This document shows positions 49,533 through 57,630 of a stretch of 64,000 nucleotides of DNA, one piece after another. A program made the position numbers and the translations under genes. The notes under the pieces are model-generated. The model saw nothing but the letters and a program-made list of their open reading frames with translations, was not told where the DNA came from and searched no databases. The first letter of the stretch is position 1, and each line of letters opens with the position of its first letter. The stretch comes from Nitrosomonas ureae (GTDB taxonomy: Bacteria; Pseudomonadota; Gammaproteobacteria; Burkholderiales; Nitrosomonadaceae), in contig NZ_FNUX01000012.1 in NCBI RefSeq assembly GCF_900108305.1, positions 33,926 through 97,925 on the forward strand, in the 5' to 3' direction.

Positions 49533-51425
49533 ATGAACCTCGATGAATCTTTATACCGCCTCCGGAGACAGGCATCGCTTGCTGTCATGTGGATCAAGCA
49601 ATGTACGGGTTATGGCTTACCTTTTAACAAGAAGGTCAAGCCGGAAAACCATACCTTTTGCCGCAGTAAATTATCTTGTCTTCCGCAACTTCCCTGGTTT
49701 TATGAAAATCTGGCGCTATCTGATTTCATTACAAAAAATGACCAGCAAGCGTACATTATTCCGAATCCGGCAAATCTGACAGTTTCCGTCGACGATCTAT
49801 GCTGGCACAAAGCACCGGAAACCGGACGCTCCTGGCCCCTGAAATTCTTTGCGCGAATCCCTTTTGCCCCGGGCAATCCAATTGGGGATATTCAACTTGC
49901 TTGGGCACGTTCCCGGTTACAAAATTTGCTCATTCTTGGCCTGATCAGCAATCTGACGGATGATCTTTGCATCAAACGCCAAGCTGTCCAATACATGGAA
50001 AAAATAATGCTGTCATGGATTGATGGAAACCCATGGCTGAAGGGAATAAATTATATTTCCACTATGGAATGCGCACTCAGATTAATCAGTGTCTGCCATG
50101 CATTTGATCAGATAAGAAATGAAAAAATCAATCCGCAAGTCTGGCAGGGACTGGTGTACCTTGTGCATAGTCACGCCTATTTCATTCGACGGAGGCTTTG
50201 TCTCTATTCTTACGCCGGCAATCATACTCTCGGAGAATGCGCGGGACTCGTTTACGCCGGCCTTCTCTTTCCCGAACTACCCGACGCAGAAGAATGGCTG
50301 GCTGTTGGTTTAACCATCATGGAGCGGGAAGCGAATGTTCAAATTCTCCCGGATGGAGGAAATCGCGAACAATCCTTCCGGTATCTGGCGCTGATTGTCG
50401 ATCTATGCGGACTTGTCACCTGCCTGTTAAGACATCGTGGCAGATCCACACCTGACGGTATCGAGCAAGCCTGGATGCGTGGTAAGGATTATTTGCAAGC
50501 ATTTGCCTCATCACCTGACAATTTACCCGCAATAGGCGACAGTGACGATGGCTATGCATTATCTCCGTATCTTCGGTTATCGTGGAAAAATAGCCTTCAT
50601 GCATCCGAATTACTAGCCGGTTCGCTGCAAATTTTTGCAGCCTCCGGGTACTCGAAAATTCCAGGCGCAGCAAATCATGGCACGATGCGGCTCAGCCATG
50701 GAAAGCTTGGCCTGGCAAGTGCGTTCGGGCATGGGCATGCCGACGCTTTGTCTGTTTGCTGGGATCTTGACGGCAAATCCATATTAGTCGACCCAGGCAC
50801 ATACCTGTATAACGGGGATTCGCATTTCAGGCGTTACTTTCGCGGCACATCCGCTCACAACACCATTGTGGTGGATGAAAATGATCAAGCATTGCAAGAT
50901 GAAAAAAACGCGTTTGGCTGGTTAAGCGCATACACTGCGAAATTAATATGGCACAGTGCAAATCTTGACGGCAAAACGGTACTTCTGGCCAGTCATGATG
51001 GCTATTCCGCTAGCGGAGTCATACACTGGCGGGCACTGATCTATGATGATCAATCCGGAAGATGGATGATATGGGATCGTCTCGATGGTATGGGCGAACA
51101 TACTCTGGCATTGCATTGGCATGTTGATGCACATGCCGGAATGACGAATGATGGGATCATCATAGACTGCATGAACAGCTCATGGTTCGTTAGCGTGAAA
51201 GGCGGAAAGTCCTGTTTGTATCGCGGGAACGAGCAATTGCCATTGGGCTGGATTTCCAGAAAATATGGCACAAGAGAACCCCTTAACATCCTGAAAACAG
51301 AAATCCGCACTCGTTTACCCCATGAATTCCTGACGATCATTACCCCAATGCAAGGAAATCAAACCCAGTTTCCTATCGATGATAACTTAATCGATAGACT
51401 GCGAAACAAATGCTCGGAATCCTGA
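49533..51425 (+). CDS. Heparinase II/III-like protein
   Basis: 630 residues. An alpha/alpha-toroid N-terminal half and a beta-sandwich C-terminal half. Hallmarks: NHTLGECAGLVYAGLLFPEL, QILPDGGNREQS, FGHGHADALSVCWDLDGKSI with the conserved HGHAD, VDPGTYLYNGDSHFRRYFRG and TSAHNTIVVDENDQ. The family includes uronate-polysaccharide lyases; many sit in exopolysaccharide loci. No signal peptide is visible. Coupled to the radical SAM gene. Confidence 0.85.
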   Translation: MNLDESLYRLRRQASLAVMWIKQCTGYGLPFNKKVKPENHTFCRSKLSCLPQLPWFYENLALSDFITKNDQQAYIIPNPANLTVSVDDLCWHKAPETGRSWPLKFFARIPFAPGNPIGDIQLAWARSRLQNLLILGLISNLTDDLCIKRQAVQYMEKIMLSWIDGNPWLKGINYISTMECALRLISVCHAFDQIRNEKINPQVWQGLVYLVHSHAYFIRRRLCLYSYAGNHTLGECAGLVYAGLLFPELPDAEEWLAVGLTIMEREANVQILPDGGNREQSFRYLALIVDLCGLVTCLLRHRGRSTPDGIEQAWMRGKDYLQAFASSPDNLPAIGDSDDGYALSPYLRLSWKNSLHASELLAGSLQIFAASGYSKIPGAANHGTMRLSHGKLGLASAFGHGHADALSVCWDLDGKSILVDPGTYLYNGDSHFRRYFRGTSAHNTIVVDENDQALQDEKNAFGWLSAYTAKLIWHSANLDGKTVLLASHDGYSASGVIHWRALIYDDQSGRWMIWDRLDGMGEHTLALHWHVDAHAGMTNDGIIIDCMNSSWFVSVKGGKSCLYRGNEQLPLGWISRKYGTREPLNILKTEIRTRLPHEFLTIITPMQGNQTQFPIDDNLIDRLRNKCSES

Positions 51426-51513
51426 CTTCAAGCTAGAAAACTCGATAAACAGTTAAACTCGAGCATTGCGATAGTGCTTTGTGTAATACAAGTAAATTGA
51501 CGCACACAACTAA

Positions 51514-51581
51514 GAAAACACTGAATAATTGCCTGCGCTCCGTTTGCCTTGCATCTCATCTTGCCCACCAAATTATTTGGT
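51514..51581. repeat. Second MITE-like repeat (AAACACTGAATAATT type)
   Basis: Begins AAACACTGAATAATT and ends AATTATTTGGTGTTT, imperfect inverted ends (about 12 of 15). The inner part resembles 32162-32212 in reverse complement. It lies between the heparinase stop and wecB. Confidence 0.6.
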
Positions 51582-51587
51582 GTTTCC

Positions 51588-52646
51588 TTAATAATCGCGC
51601 CAATTTATAAAATTCTGGCGCAAAGTTTGAACCACACGATCACCTACTCCACGATCGCCATAGACGGGTGGAAACTGCTGATGACCCAAGCTTTTTTGCG
51701 AACATATCTTGTCCCGAATTACTATAGGAGAGAAACCAGTCAGCACATTGGCACCCGCTTTAATCGTTTCGGGCCGTTCGGTGTTATTTCGCACCGTCAC
51801 GCACGGGACGCCAAAAATGTAGGCTTCTTCCTGTATGCAGCCACTGTCCGTAATGATGAGCGATGCAAATTTCTCATAAGAAAGCGATGTAAAGGGATCA
51901 ACCGGATCAATCACCGTTATGCGCGACAAAAGATCAAAGCTGAGTTCATAATTTTTCATAGCCGCCCGTGTCCGCGGATGCATGGGAAAAATCATTGCAT
52001 CAAACTCATCCACCAATGCGTTGAGGGCTGTAAAAACATCAACCATTCTTGTGCGGCTGTCGGTAAATTCCTTGCGATGCAGGGTAATGTATGCATACGC
52101 ATCGGTACGCGGCTTAACCAATTCGGCAGAAAAGTCATGAATTAAATCTACCGTGGTATTGCCGACATTGAAAATCCGGCCACGCAAATCCTGAATTTTA
52201 TCTAAATATTCAGTATGATATTGCGTATAGGTAAACAAATAATGCGCTGCACTATCGACCATGATGCGGTTGCGTTCTTCGACCATGCGATTATCATAAG
52301 CCCGCAGACCCGCCTCGACATGCGCTAATCCAACATCAGAATAAACAGCAGCAACGGCACCCACAATTGATGCCGCAGTGTCCCCGTTGACCAGGATCAG
52401 ATCAATTTGCTGCGTGCGAATGATTTTACATACCCAATCAATTGCCGCCCCAATACTGTAAGGGCGGGGATAGATAAAATCCGGCATATAACCCATTTTG
52501 GCAAATACCACCTCACGGAGCAGCGGATCCTGATGCTGATTGGTATGCAGAACGACAAAATCCAGATTTGCTTCGCGCAGAGCCTTGACGATGGCATAAT
52601 TTTTCATGACCTCGGGACGAGTGCCAATGACAATCCCGATTTTCAT
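51588..52646 (-). CDS. wecB: UDP-N-acetylglucosamine 2-epimerase (non-hydrolysing)
   Basis: 352 residues. GT-B fold; interconverts UDP-GlcNAc and UDP-ManNAc for polysaccharide synthesis. Motifs: IVIGTRPEVMKNYAIVKAL, VNGDTAAS, HVEAGLRAYDNRMVEERNRI, VNVGNTTVDLI-like and LIITDSGCIQEEAYIFGVPC. Overlaps the SGNH hydrolase stop by 4 bp (ATGA), so it is the second gene of that pair. Confidence 0.9.
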   Translation of the reverse strand: MKIGIVIGTRPEVMKNYAIVKALREANLDFVVLHTNQHQDPLLREVVFAKMGYMPDFIYPRPYSIGAAIDWVCKIIRTQQIDLILVNGDTAASIVGAVAAVYSDVGLAHVEAGLRAYDNRMVEERNRIMVDSAAHYLFTYTQYHTEYLDKIQDLRGRIFNVGNTTVDLIHDFSAELVKPRTDAYAYITLHRKEFTDSRTRMVDVFTALNALVDEFDAMIFPMHPRTRAAMKNYELSFDLLSRITVIDPVDPFTSLSYEKFASLIITDSGCIQEEAYIFGVPCVTVRNNTERPETIKAGANVLTGFSPIVIRDKICSQKSLGHQQFPPVYGDRGVGDRVVQTLRQNFINWRDY

Positions 52647-53206
52647 CGCTCTAGAATGGCTTTGGCAAATGTTTCGGCGACAATCTGATTGCCCCGCTCA
52701 TTGAAATGAACGGAATCCACGTAGCAGTCGCGACTTAATCCATCAATCGGTGTGTAATGAATTCTTTTATTTTCGGTTGAAATTTTCCTGATTGCATCAT
52801 TATATCGATTACGCCGTTCTACCGCTTCTTTGCGGAAGAATATATGGCCATCGGGAAAAATGGGAGGGATTTCACCGCAAAATATAGCCTTGTATTTCTT
52901 GATCAAAAATGCTCGAACAATCTGCCGGTAATATTCTTCAAAAAGCTCCAGGGGTGTTTCATTTCCCACATCGTTGGTACCTATGAGCACGCATACCTGA
53001 TAAGTATCGCTGATGAATTCAATTTCATTACTGAGCAGAAACCATAAATCCCGGGCTGTATATCCATTAACGCTTCGATTAATCGTACGCCATTGATAAG
53101 GCGTTTGCTGAGTGAGCATTTGAGCCAGATATAACGGATAGCATCCATAAGTCCGCGCACCAAAGGTTTGGCTATCCCCAATGCACAGCAGATTCTGATA
53201 ATGCAT
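52643..53206 (-). CDS. SGNH/GDSL-type hydrolase
   Basis: 187 residues. Catalytic blocks: LLCIGDSQTFGAR (Ser, block I), VLIGTNDVGNE (block III), and DSVHFNERGNQIVAE (Asp/His, block V). Likely a carbohydrate or lipid O-deacylase or esterase; pairing with wecB suggests modification of a cell-surface glycan. No signal peptide. Confidence 0.85.
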   Translation of the reverse strand: MHYQNLLCIGDSQTFGARTYGCYPLYLAQMLTQQTPYQWRTINRSVNGYTARDLWFLLSNEIEFISDTYQVCVLIGTNDVGNETPLELFEEYYRQIVRAFLIKKYKAIFCGEIPPIFPDGHIFFRKEAVERRNRYNDAIRKISTENKRIHYTPIDGLSRDCYVDSVHFNERGNQIVAETFAKAILER

Positions 53207-53697
53207 ATTACATTTTCCCTAATTATCGAATACCTACCATGACTGCAATGGACTTAATTGTCGAGGGGCATCTGGAAAAATGATGACGAGATGAGTGCAT
53301 GAGCCTGGCACCCGCCTTTCTCTGGAAGGGAGAAGTTTCTTGATTTTTGAGTGAATAGGCATGAATTTGTTTTCATTAATTTTCTTTTTAGGAAGCACTG
53401 ATTAATTGGCTGCACGAGCGGATCACTTCGTTGCACGGTACTCGCGCCTTCGCCTATCTCGTTGATATGTCTCAGTTGCTGCGTTCCGGGCGCCTCGTGC
53501 TTCATCTCGTTCGCCGAATTAATCAGCGCTTCCTTTACTTCGCAGGATTCTTCCGGTCACAATAAATTACATTAATAAATAAACAGCGATTAAATTATTT
53601 TCCGAATCCGGACATGCCGGATTTTACTTTACTTATCAGTTCTTCGATACCGGCACTTAAAACACTGATGCTGTGCCACGCTAGCTATGGATAGTAT
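53207..53697. other. Intergenic region containing a MITE-like repeat
   Basis: 491 bp; the repeat at 53391-53533 takes up the middle. The rest shows no supported gene (an 83-codon frame crosses the repeat and is not coding). Confidence 0.5.
53391..53533 (+). repeat. MITE-like repeat, longer copy (143 bp)
   Basis: Ends GGAAGCACTGATTAATT and, on the other strand, GGAAGCGCTGATTAATT, a 16 of 17 match. Same family as 23451-23540. No ORF; a non-autonomous mobile element or a REP-like unit. Confidence 0.75.
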
Positions 53698-54453
53698 TCA
53701 GATTTTAGCAAAATTAAAAATACCCCATTGTTTGATCACATTTATCAACCATGCCGGATCATCCAGCGGCAGATCATGTCCCGCCGATTCATGTTGCGCG
53801 TAATCTGCACCCCAAGCTTGTGCCAGTTTCAGACTGCAACGATAATCCACCAGACGATCAGCCCGGCTGGTTACAACAAGTAGCGGTTGTTGCGGTTTTG
53901 TGGAAATGGAAAACTTTACGGCAGCAAAGAACTGATTTCTGGCGCTTGCCCTGGATACCGGACATTGCTGTTGCCACTGCTGCCATAATTTCAGCAGTGT
54001 GTTGTCATGTTGATGACGGTTTGAAGTCAACCTCAGAATATCCGCTTCCTTTTGCGCTGCGGACTGAAGAATCATGCGCAGGATTTGCGGATAAGCCGTC
54101 CAGCGCAGACGATGATAAAATGGCGACAATGGTCTTGCGCTGGTGTTGATCAGCACCGCAGCCTCAACTTCATCGGGGTAGCGTGTCATCCAGTCAATCG
54201 CAATCATTCCACCCATTGAAAGCGAAATCAGCCTCAGTGGTTGACCGCTGCCTATTTGCTGACGCAATGTCTCGGTCATCCCGGCGATGGTTTCCGGACT
54301 GGTTGCATGATAGCGCAGACCATTGCCCGGAATATCGGGCGTGCTGATAATGGCATCAGGAAAGTGTTGTTGCAGATCGGTAATAAAACTCCCCCAATGC
54401 CTGGCTTCCCGCAATAACCCGCGTATCAGCACAAAATGCTCACAGCCTTTCAT
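53698..54453 (-). CDS. Alpha/beta hydrolase
   Basis: 251 residues from ATG 54453, overlapping the M14 peptidase stop by 4 bp (ATGA). Motifs: FVLIRGLLREARHW (oxyanion region), nucleophile elbow SLSMGG, SRADRLVDY with the acid, and ESAGHDLPLDDP with the His. The substrate is unknown. Translationally coupled with the preceding metallopeptidase, an uncommon pairing. Confidence 0.8.
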   Translation of the reverse strand: MKGCEHFVLIRGLLREARHWGSFITDLQQHFPDAIISTPDIPGNGLRYHATSPETIAGMTETLRQQIGSGQPLRLISLSMGGMIAIDWMTRYPDEVEAAVLINTSARPLSPFYHRLRWTAYPQILRMILQSAAQKEADILRLTSNRHQHDNTLLKLWQQWQQQCPVSRASARNQFFAAVKFSISTKPQQPLLVVTSRADRLVDYRCSLKLAQAWGADYAQHESAGHDLPLDDPAWLINVIKQWGIFNFAKI

Positions 54454-55478
54454 GCATACCAATGCGTTAGCGCCTGCTGTTCCAGTTCCTTCGCATCACT
54501 GCTATTGATCCAGCTTTGATACGAGAGTGTGGCATGCAGCAAGAATTCCATCAGAATCAGATGACTTCTTAGCACCCGGCTAAGTCGATGCGGCTTGATC
54601 GGATGATACAGGCCAAGTAATTGACGCAGTTGTAGCGGATTCTTGCGAATCCAGCGCCATGAGCCCATTTCCAGCGTCAATGGCAGAAACACATTATCAT
54701 TTTCGAGTGACTTCATATATAAAAAATCCCATAAATCGCCATGTACCAGATAATGTTGCGATTGCGGCTCAAACAGATAATCCTGATGGGGATAGGTCTG
54801 CATAAACAGTTTGCGCAAATAGCACACTTCCTTTAAATGTTTGATCGGTTCCAGCCTGCTTCGGGCATAAGGAAACCAGATCTGGTTCCGAAAACCGAAG
54901 CCGGAATGGCAGTCGAGCGCCAGGCTGAACGGTGCCGGCAAAACTTCTTTTGCGATAAAATCACACAATGCCTGCGCTTCGGGTTGCATCGAATCATTCG
55001 CTTTTCCACGATACCACGGCAGAACAGAAGAAATCCGATGCCCTCCGGCAAGTAAAATGGTTTTTTCCTGACTATCCACCGGCGCATTGCGCATTAAATC
55101 GACCCCTTGGCCATTCGCGCGGGTTTTATTCAGCATCCCGATCGGATTAACAATAGGCAAAAAATGAATGCGCACCCGCTGCAGAATCTCAGCCAATACC
55201 CGATCCCACTTCAGGCGTTCCAGCAGACCCTCGAGAAAAGCAATGACCACTTGCGTGCCGATGCGCTCCAAACCGTGAACACCGGCAACATACGTTATAC
55301 ACGGCACATCCGGAGCGCGATTACCGAGGGTCAGTGCGTATACTGGCAGCTCATCATTGTCATGCGACACCCGGCAAAGTATTTGGCTGTGCAAATACAT
55401 CGCATTGTCTTCTTGCAAAATGGCTTCAACTTGTTCCAACTCTGGAAATGATTGTTTAATCATGAATGGAGTGCGCAT
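54450..55478 (-). CDS. M14-family zinc carboxypeptidase-like protein
   Basis: 342 residues. Zinc ligands fit M14: GVHGLERIGTQ (HxxE) and DCHSGFGFR (third His), with the catalytic Glu in PLTLEMGSW. No signal peptide, so cytosolic. The family includes carboxypeptidases and succinylglutamate desuccinylases; the substrate is unknown. First gene of the pair with the alpha/beta hydrolase; divergent from the plcP-like gene. Confidence 0.8.
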   Translation of the reverse strand: MRTPFMIKQSFPELEQVEAILQEDNAMYLHSQILCRVSHDNDELPVYALTLGNRAPDVPCITYVAGVHGLERIGTQVVIAFLEGLLERLKWDRVLAEILQRVRIHFLPIVNPIGMLNKTRANGQGVDLMRNAPVDSQEKTILLAGGHRISSVLPWYRGKANDSMQPEAQALCDFIAKEVLPAPFSLALDCHSGFGFRNQIWFPYARSRLEPIKHLKEVCYLRKLFMQTYPHQDYLFEPQSQHYLVHGDLWDFLYMKSLENDNVFLPLTLEMGSWRWIRKNPLQLRQLLGLYHPIKPHRLSRVLRSHLILMEFLLHATLSYQSWINSSDAKELEQQALTHWYA

Positions 55479-55587
55479 CTCTTATGGATTGAGTGCCAGC
55501 AGAATCTTGACACGACAAAAGATAAATCTTACTTGAATCCTTTCCTTCGCTGCAAAGAATCAACACAAAAATAATTCTGCCTTTCTT

Positions 55588-55627
55588 TTTTCACAAAGAA
55601 TTCATCAATATTTCATAAATGCTTCAA
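55588..55627 (+). promoter_or_regulatory. Putative PhoB-box array upstream of the plcP-like gene
   Basis: Four half-sites of the PhoB 7-mer type occur with exact 11-bp spacing: TTTTCAC (55588), AATTCAT (55599), ATTTCAT (55610) and GCTTCAA (55621), separated by 4 bp, AAAT being the last spacer. Individually they are weak versions of CTGTCAT; the periodicity is the evidence. It lies about 60 bp before the ATG at 55688. Confidence 0.55.
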
Positions 55628-55687
55628 GGAAGCTTAACAATACCGCTTTATGCTGTGCACCATCACTCATTCACTTAAAAGGTACTT

Positions 55688-56497
55688 ATGATCAAGCATC
55701 AGACTCCTATCAAGGTGAGAAGCGTTTGGATTTCCGATGTGCATCTCGGATTTCGCGGTTGTCAGGCGGAAGCCCTGCTGCATTTTCTGCATTCGGTTGA
55801 AACCGACTATCTCTATTTGGTTGGGGATATCGTCGATTTCTGGAGTCTCAAGAAAAGCCCGTTCTGGCCTCAGCATCATACCAACGTGATTTTCTCCATT
55901 CTGGGCAAGGCCAAGCATGGCACCAAAGTAATTTATGTGCCGGGCAATCACGATGAAGCTTTGCGCGATTGCGCCGGGCATGTATTCGGTAATGTGGAAA
56001 TTCACCAGGATTATGTGCACACCACAACCGATGGCAAGAAGTTACTCGTCATGCACGGCGATGAGTTTGACATGATTGTAAGAAATAGCCGCTGGCTCGC
56101 CAAGCTGGGCAATATCGCCTACGACACCTTGCTCGATCTCAACCACTATATCAATGGCTTGCGTAAGTTCCTGGGTTACTCTTATTGGTCTCTTGCAGCC
56201 TATCTGAAGTTAAAGGTAAAAAATGCGGTCAGTTATATCAGCAGCTTTGAAGATGCGCTGGCGCATCTGGCCAAGGATCGCGGTGTTGATGGAATAGTGT
56301 GCGGTCACATTCATCATGCCGAATTGCGGGAGATCAATTCGGTGTTGTACTGCAACGATGGTGACTGGGTAGAAAGCTGTTCCACCCTGCTGGAACATCT
56401 CGATGGATCCTTGGAACTGGTTTTCTGGTCCGAGCGATTTGAGCAATACAAAAACCACCTGGAAGAAGAATTGCTGGCTGGCAAAAATGCAGCTTAA
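55688..56497 (+). CDS. plcP: PlcP-like metallophosphoesterase (phospholipase C of lipid remodelling)
   Basis: 269 residues. Calcineurin-like metal ligands: SDVHLG, GDIVDFW, GNHDE, HGDEFD and GHIHHAE. The region WISDVHLGFRGCQAEALL and the ending NDGDWVESCSTLLEH match the PlcP group of Sinorhizobium (from memory), often mis-annotated as UDP-2,3-diacylglucosamine diphosphatase (LpxH). PlcP cleaves phosphatidylcholine and -ethanolamine to diacylglycerol under phosphate limitation. An LpxH role is the alternative. Patatin, glycosyltransferase and lipid kinase genes follow. Confidence 0.75.
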   Translation: MIKHQTPIKVRSVWISDVHLGFRGCQAEALLHFLHSVETDYLYLVGDIVDFWSLKKSPFWPQHHTNVIFSILGKAKHGTKVIYVPGNHDEALRDCAGHVFGNVEIHQDYVHTTTDGKKLLVMHGDEFDMIVRNSRWLAKLGNIAYDTLLDLNHYINGLRKFLGYSYWSLAAYLKLKVKNAVSYISSFEDALAHLAKDRGVDGIVCGHIHHAELREINSVLYCNDGDWVESCSTLLEHLDGSLELVFWSERFEQYKNHLEEELLAGKNAA

Positions 56498-56503
56498 ATC
56501 CAT

Positions 56504-57430
56504 TTGAACCGCTCACCGCACTCAAAAACTGTTTTAAGCCTGGATGGCGGCGGCAGTCATCTGCTCATTCAACTCGGCGTCCTGGCATGCCTTGAAAATG
56601 ATACCGGCACATCGACCTACGACTTATTCGATCTGATTGCCGGATCGTCGTCAGGCGGATTGATGACTTGTTTGATCTTGGGACATCGCTGGAGCGCACA
56701 TCGCATCATTGAGAAAGTGCTGCATGAGAAATTACTGGAAAAAATGATGACAGAGCACCGCTTCAGCCGTTTGATGAGTAAACTGCAAATCCGCCCCAAG
56801 TATCGAGGCATTCCCAAAAAACTGACGTTGCAAAAGGAATTGGGCAATCTAAAACTGTCATCGCTCGACAAGCAACTATTCATTCCCTGTTTCAATCTCA
56901 ACCAGGATCAACTGGAAATTTTCACCAATGACAGTCAACCGGATTTTTTGTTAAGCGAAATCGCCGATGCGTGCACTGCTGCCCCTTCGTATTATCCGCC
57001 GGTACTATTGCAAGATGGCGGTTGGCGCATCGATGGCGGTATCGGCATGAATAACCCCGGTCTAAGCGCGTATCTTTATGCCCAGAAATGCTGGAATCAA
57101 AACCCAATCAAAATGCTATCCATTGGATCCGGCTGGCGCAGCTTCATAGTCAACGGTACGAAGGCCTGCAAATACGGTGGCCTGCAATGGTCAACGCAAG
57201 GCATCGCTTCGATCATCCTCAGGGAAAAAATGTTGGCCAATGTCAGAACGACCACGGAAATTTTAGGTAACCAAGTGCTGTACATCAATCATTACCTGAA
57301 AGACTATGACATGCCTGATCAGATGGATTCAGCCAACAATAAAATTGTCCAGAAAAAAGCTCTGGACATTGGGAAACACTGGTATGTCCTGCACCGGGAG
57401 CAGATTCATCAATGGCTGAAAAACCAATAA
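56504..57430 (+). CDS. Patatin-like phospholipase
   Basis: 308 residues. Only a TTG start (56504) is available: the next in-frame codon upstream after the plcP stop is not a start, and later ATGs would remove the active site. Motifs: LDGGGSHLLIQLG (oxyanion loop), GSSSGG (nucleophile Ser), and RIDGGIGMNNPG (catalytic Asp). Likely cytosolic lipid acyl hydrolase. It begins 6 bp after plcP, so probably translated by coupling. Confidence 0.85.
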   Translation: MNRSPHSKTVLSLDGGGSHLLIQLGVLACLENDTGTSTYDLFDLIAGSSSGGLMTCLILGHRWSAHRIIEKVLHEKLLEKMMTEHRFSRLMSKLQIRPKYRGIPKKLTLQKELGNLKLSSLDKQLFIPCFNLNQDQLEIFTNDSQPDFLLSEIADACTAAPSYYPPVLLQDGGWRIDGGIGMNNPGLSAYLYAQKCWNQNPIKMLSIGSGWRSFIVNGTKACKYGGLQWSTQGIASIILREKMLANVRTTTEILGNQVLYINHYLKDYDMPDQMDSANNKIVQKKALDIGKHWYVLHREQIHQWLKNQ

Positions 57431-57503
57431 CTGTCAATAACTTATCCACTGACAACCGCAGGATCGATCCACGCCAGACCCGCACAATTCATACCAGCGT
57501 CAA

Positions 57504-57559
57504 CTGTCACAAAACAACCAAAAAACAGTCATTGTACTGTCATAGTCAGCCGCTAGACT
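57504..57559 (+). promoter_or_regulatory. PhoB-box array and -10 upstream of the glycosyltransferase-lipid kinase operon
   Basis: Half-sites CTGTCAC (57504), CAACCAA (57515), CAGTCAT (57526) and CTGTCAT (57537) lie at exact 11-bp spacing, two of them perfect consensus. TAGACT (57554-57559) starts 10 bp after the last half-site, the spacing expected when a PhoB dimer replaces the -35 element. It lies about 70 bp before the ATG at 57631. This is the clearest such site in the window. Confidence 0.75.
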
Positions 57560-57630
57560 GCACAGCGTTCTATTGAATAATTCATGATACTGAATCCAAT
57601 GCGAAAGACTCATCCATATCACAAACGACC

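Noticed and set aside
53254..53505. 83-codon frame across the MITE-like repeat
   Set aside because: The frame is made mostly of repeat sequence; no protein signal.
56504..57430. CBASS or other defence effector patatin
   Set aside because: No cyclase or other defence partner; neighbours are lipid-metabolism genes.
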